From an uncultured bacterium (GTDB taxonomy: Bacteria > Bacteroidota > Bacteroidia > Sphingobacteriales > Sphingobacteriaceae): DNA of 5,185 nt. Location of the stretch: positions 1 to 5,185 of the forward strand of contig CAJBVG010000355.1 in assembly GCA_903958995.1 (NCBI GenBank). Reading direction: 5' to 3'. Shown here piece after piece: positions 4,411 through 5,185 of this stretch; position 1 is the stretch's first letter; every line of letters begins with the position of its first letter. The notes beneath the pieces were generated by a model. That model did no database searches. It saw only the letters and a program-made list of their open reading frames with translations, and was not told where the DNA came from. The translations under genes were made by a program, and so were the position numbers.

Positions 4411-5185
4411 TACTGATATACTCATCAGCTTTGATGAAATAAGTTCCTTGTGGTAAGTCTTCAATACTGATGTTGTGATTTGTTGGCCATTCAATTACCT
4501 TCACAATTTTACCCTGAGCATTATAGATTGTTATTTTTCGAATAGGATCAATCCCTTCGATATACAACTTATCTGTGCTTGGGTTCGGATAAATTTTTAG
4601 TTGATTGACTTTCGTTTTAATGACCGCTGCACTAAAATTGCTGAACAAATTTTGATACGCAGTTTGCACGCTATCAGTTGTCAATTTTAATTTTTCTAGG
4701 GAACTTAAATTATTTCCAGCAGTATCTCTTGCCCAAACGTATGCGAAGTCTGTAATAATTCTTTCTCCAGGCGCAAGTGTGCAACTACTTACTGCAGAAA
4801 TAGCTTGTTTGTCGCCAGGGAATCCTGTCTCCACCCAATTGGCTCTGCCTTGAGGGTCGCTTAAACCAGGGTACATAAATTTACAGGGATCGGCACCTCC
4901 TCGTCCGTTCGGAGTTCCATAAGAAACTGGAATACCATCTGCCCAATTTCCTTTTAAATAATGATATAATTCTACTGAATTAGCAGGAGTGCCTGTAGTT
5001 CCTGGCAAACTACCTTTCTGAACAGAAATAAAACTACCCATTTCTAAATTGGTATTATTCGATGTTTTTCCAGGACTTAAATAGGTAATGCCAAATGCAG
5101 GTGGTGCAATTCCATAACCCGATGAAGCGCCATCCTCATCATTATTATCGGCATTATAAACATAAAACAGATTTCGTTTTTTACC
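4394..5185 (-). CDS. T9SS cargo protein, C-terminal part (runs off the right edge)
   Basis: The frame stays open from the stop at 4394-4396 to the last base, so 263 residues are seen and the true start lies outside. The ATG at 5041 is internal: the 48 codons before it are open and carry an acidic segment, YNADNNDEDGASSGYG, followed by PPAFGITYLSP. Further on come ELYHYLKGNWADGIPVSYG, a stretch with FMYPGLSDPQGRANWVE, and SSCTLAPGERIITDFAYVWARD. Together these match a module I recall from large Bacteroidota secreted proteins (pattern: Y-x-x-L-x-G-x-W-x-DG, then F-x-x-PG-x-DP, W-x-E, then SGPFTL-x-PG...AR); this copy has SSCTL where SGPFTL is common. The last 70 or so residues are a T9SS type A sorting domain: LKIYPNPS, ITIYNAQGKIV, LPQGTYFIK and KFIKL at the end. 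Inference: a surface-displayed or released protein whose N-terminal part, unseen here, sets its function. It converges on the gene ending at 4348. Confidence 0.92.
   Translation of the reverse strand, partial: GKKRNLFYVYNADNNDEDGASSGYGIAPPAFGITYLSPGKTSNNTNLEMGSFISVQKGSLPGTTGTPANSVELYHYLKGNWADGIPVSYGTPNGRGGADPCKFMYPGLSDPQGRANWVETGFPGDKQAISAVSSCTLAPGERIITDFAYVWARDTAGNNLSSLEKLKLTTDSVQTAYQNLFSNFSAAVIKTKVNQLKIYPNPSTDKLYIEGIDPIRKITIYNAQGKIVKVIEWPTNHNISIEDLPQGTYFIKADEYISKFIKL

Noticed and set aside
77..5185. A shared multi-gene system
   Set aside because: Neighbouring genes all lie on alternating strands, there are no operons, and the protein families do not form a known or coherent pathway. The shared export signals are common in this phylum.

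Overview
The window reads as a piece of chromosome from a free-living-type member of the Bacteroidota (Flavobacteriales-like or a close relative). The evidence is AT-rich coding DNA, no Shine-Dalgarno sequences and A-rich stretches before most starts, promoter-like boxes of the Bacteroidota type (TTG/TTTG, then about 19 bases, then TAnnTTTG), and two proteins ending in type IX secretion system (T9SS) type A sorting domains. I cannot name the species.

Layout, left to right: (1) 77-1081 (+), a lipoprotein-signal protein with a CxxC motif and about six hydrophobic segments; (2) 1093-1210, a noncoding stretch with very strong C-over-G skew and three ACTGCAA copies; (3) 1246-1317 (-), a tRNA-Arg with anticodon CCU and one mismatch in its acceptor stem; (4) 1322-1400, an array of an 8-base unit built on TCGAAnnG, directly upstream of the tRNA, with a promoter-like box just beyond it and an 8-base dyad further on; (5) 1527-2954 (+), a secreted right-handed beta-helix protein with a T9SS sorting domain; (6) a strong hairpin terminator serving (7) 3042-3419 (-), a small TM2-domain protein; (8) 3461-4348 (+), a secreted two-domain protein of unknown function, divergent from the TM2 gene; (9) 4394-5185 (-), the C-terminal 263 residues of a larger T9SS cargo protein that runs off the right edge.

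Every neighbouring gene pair is on opposite strands, so there are no operons here and the genes need not act together. The common theme is the cell envelope: all five proteins have an export signal or a secretion tag, so this is a loose cluster of surface or secreted functions around one housekeeping tRNA. I see no transposase, integrase, CRISPR array, toxin-antitoxin pair, defence system or metabolic cluster. The only structure that ordinary annotation does not explain is the octamer array beside the tRNA, which may be transcribed as part of the tRNA's 5' leader. I found no convincing new multi-gene system.
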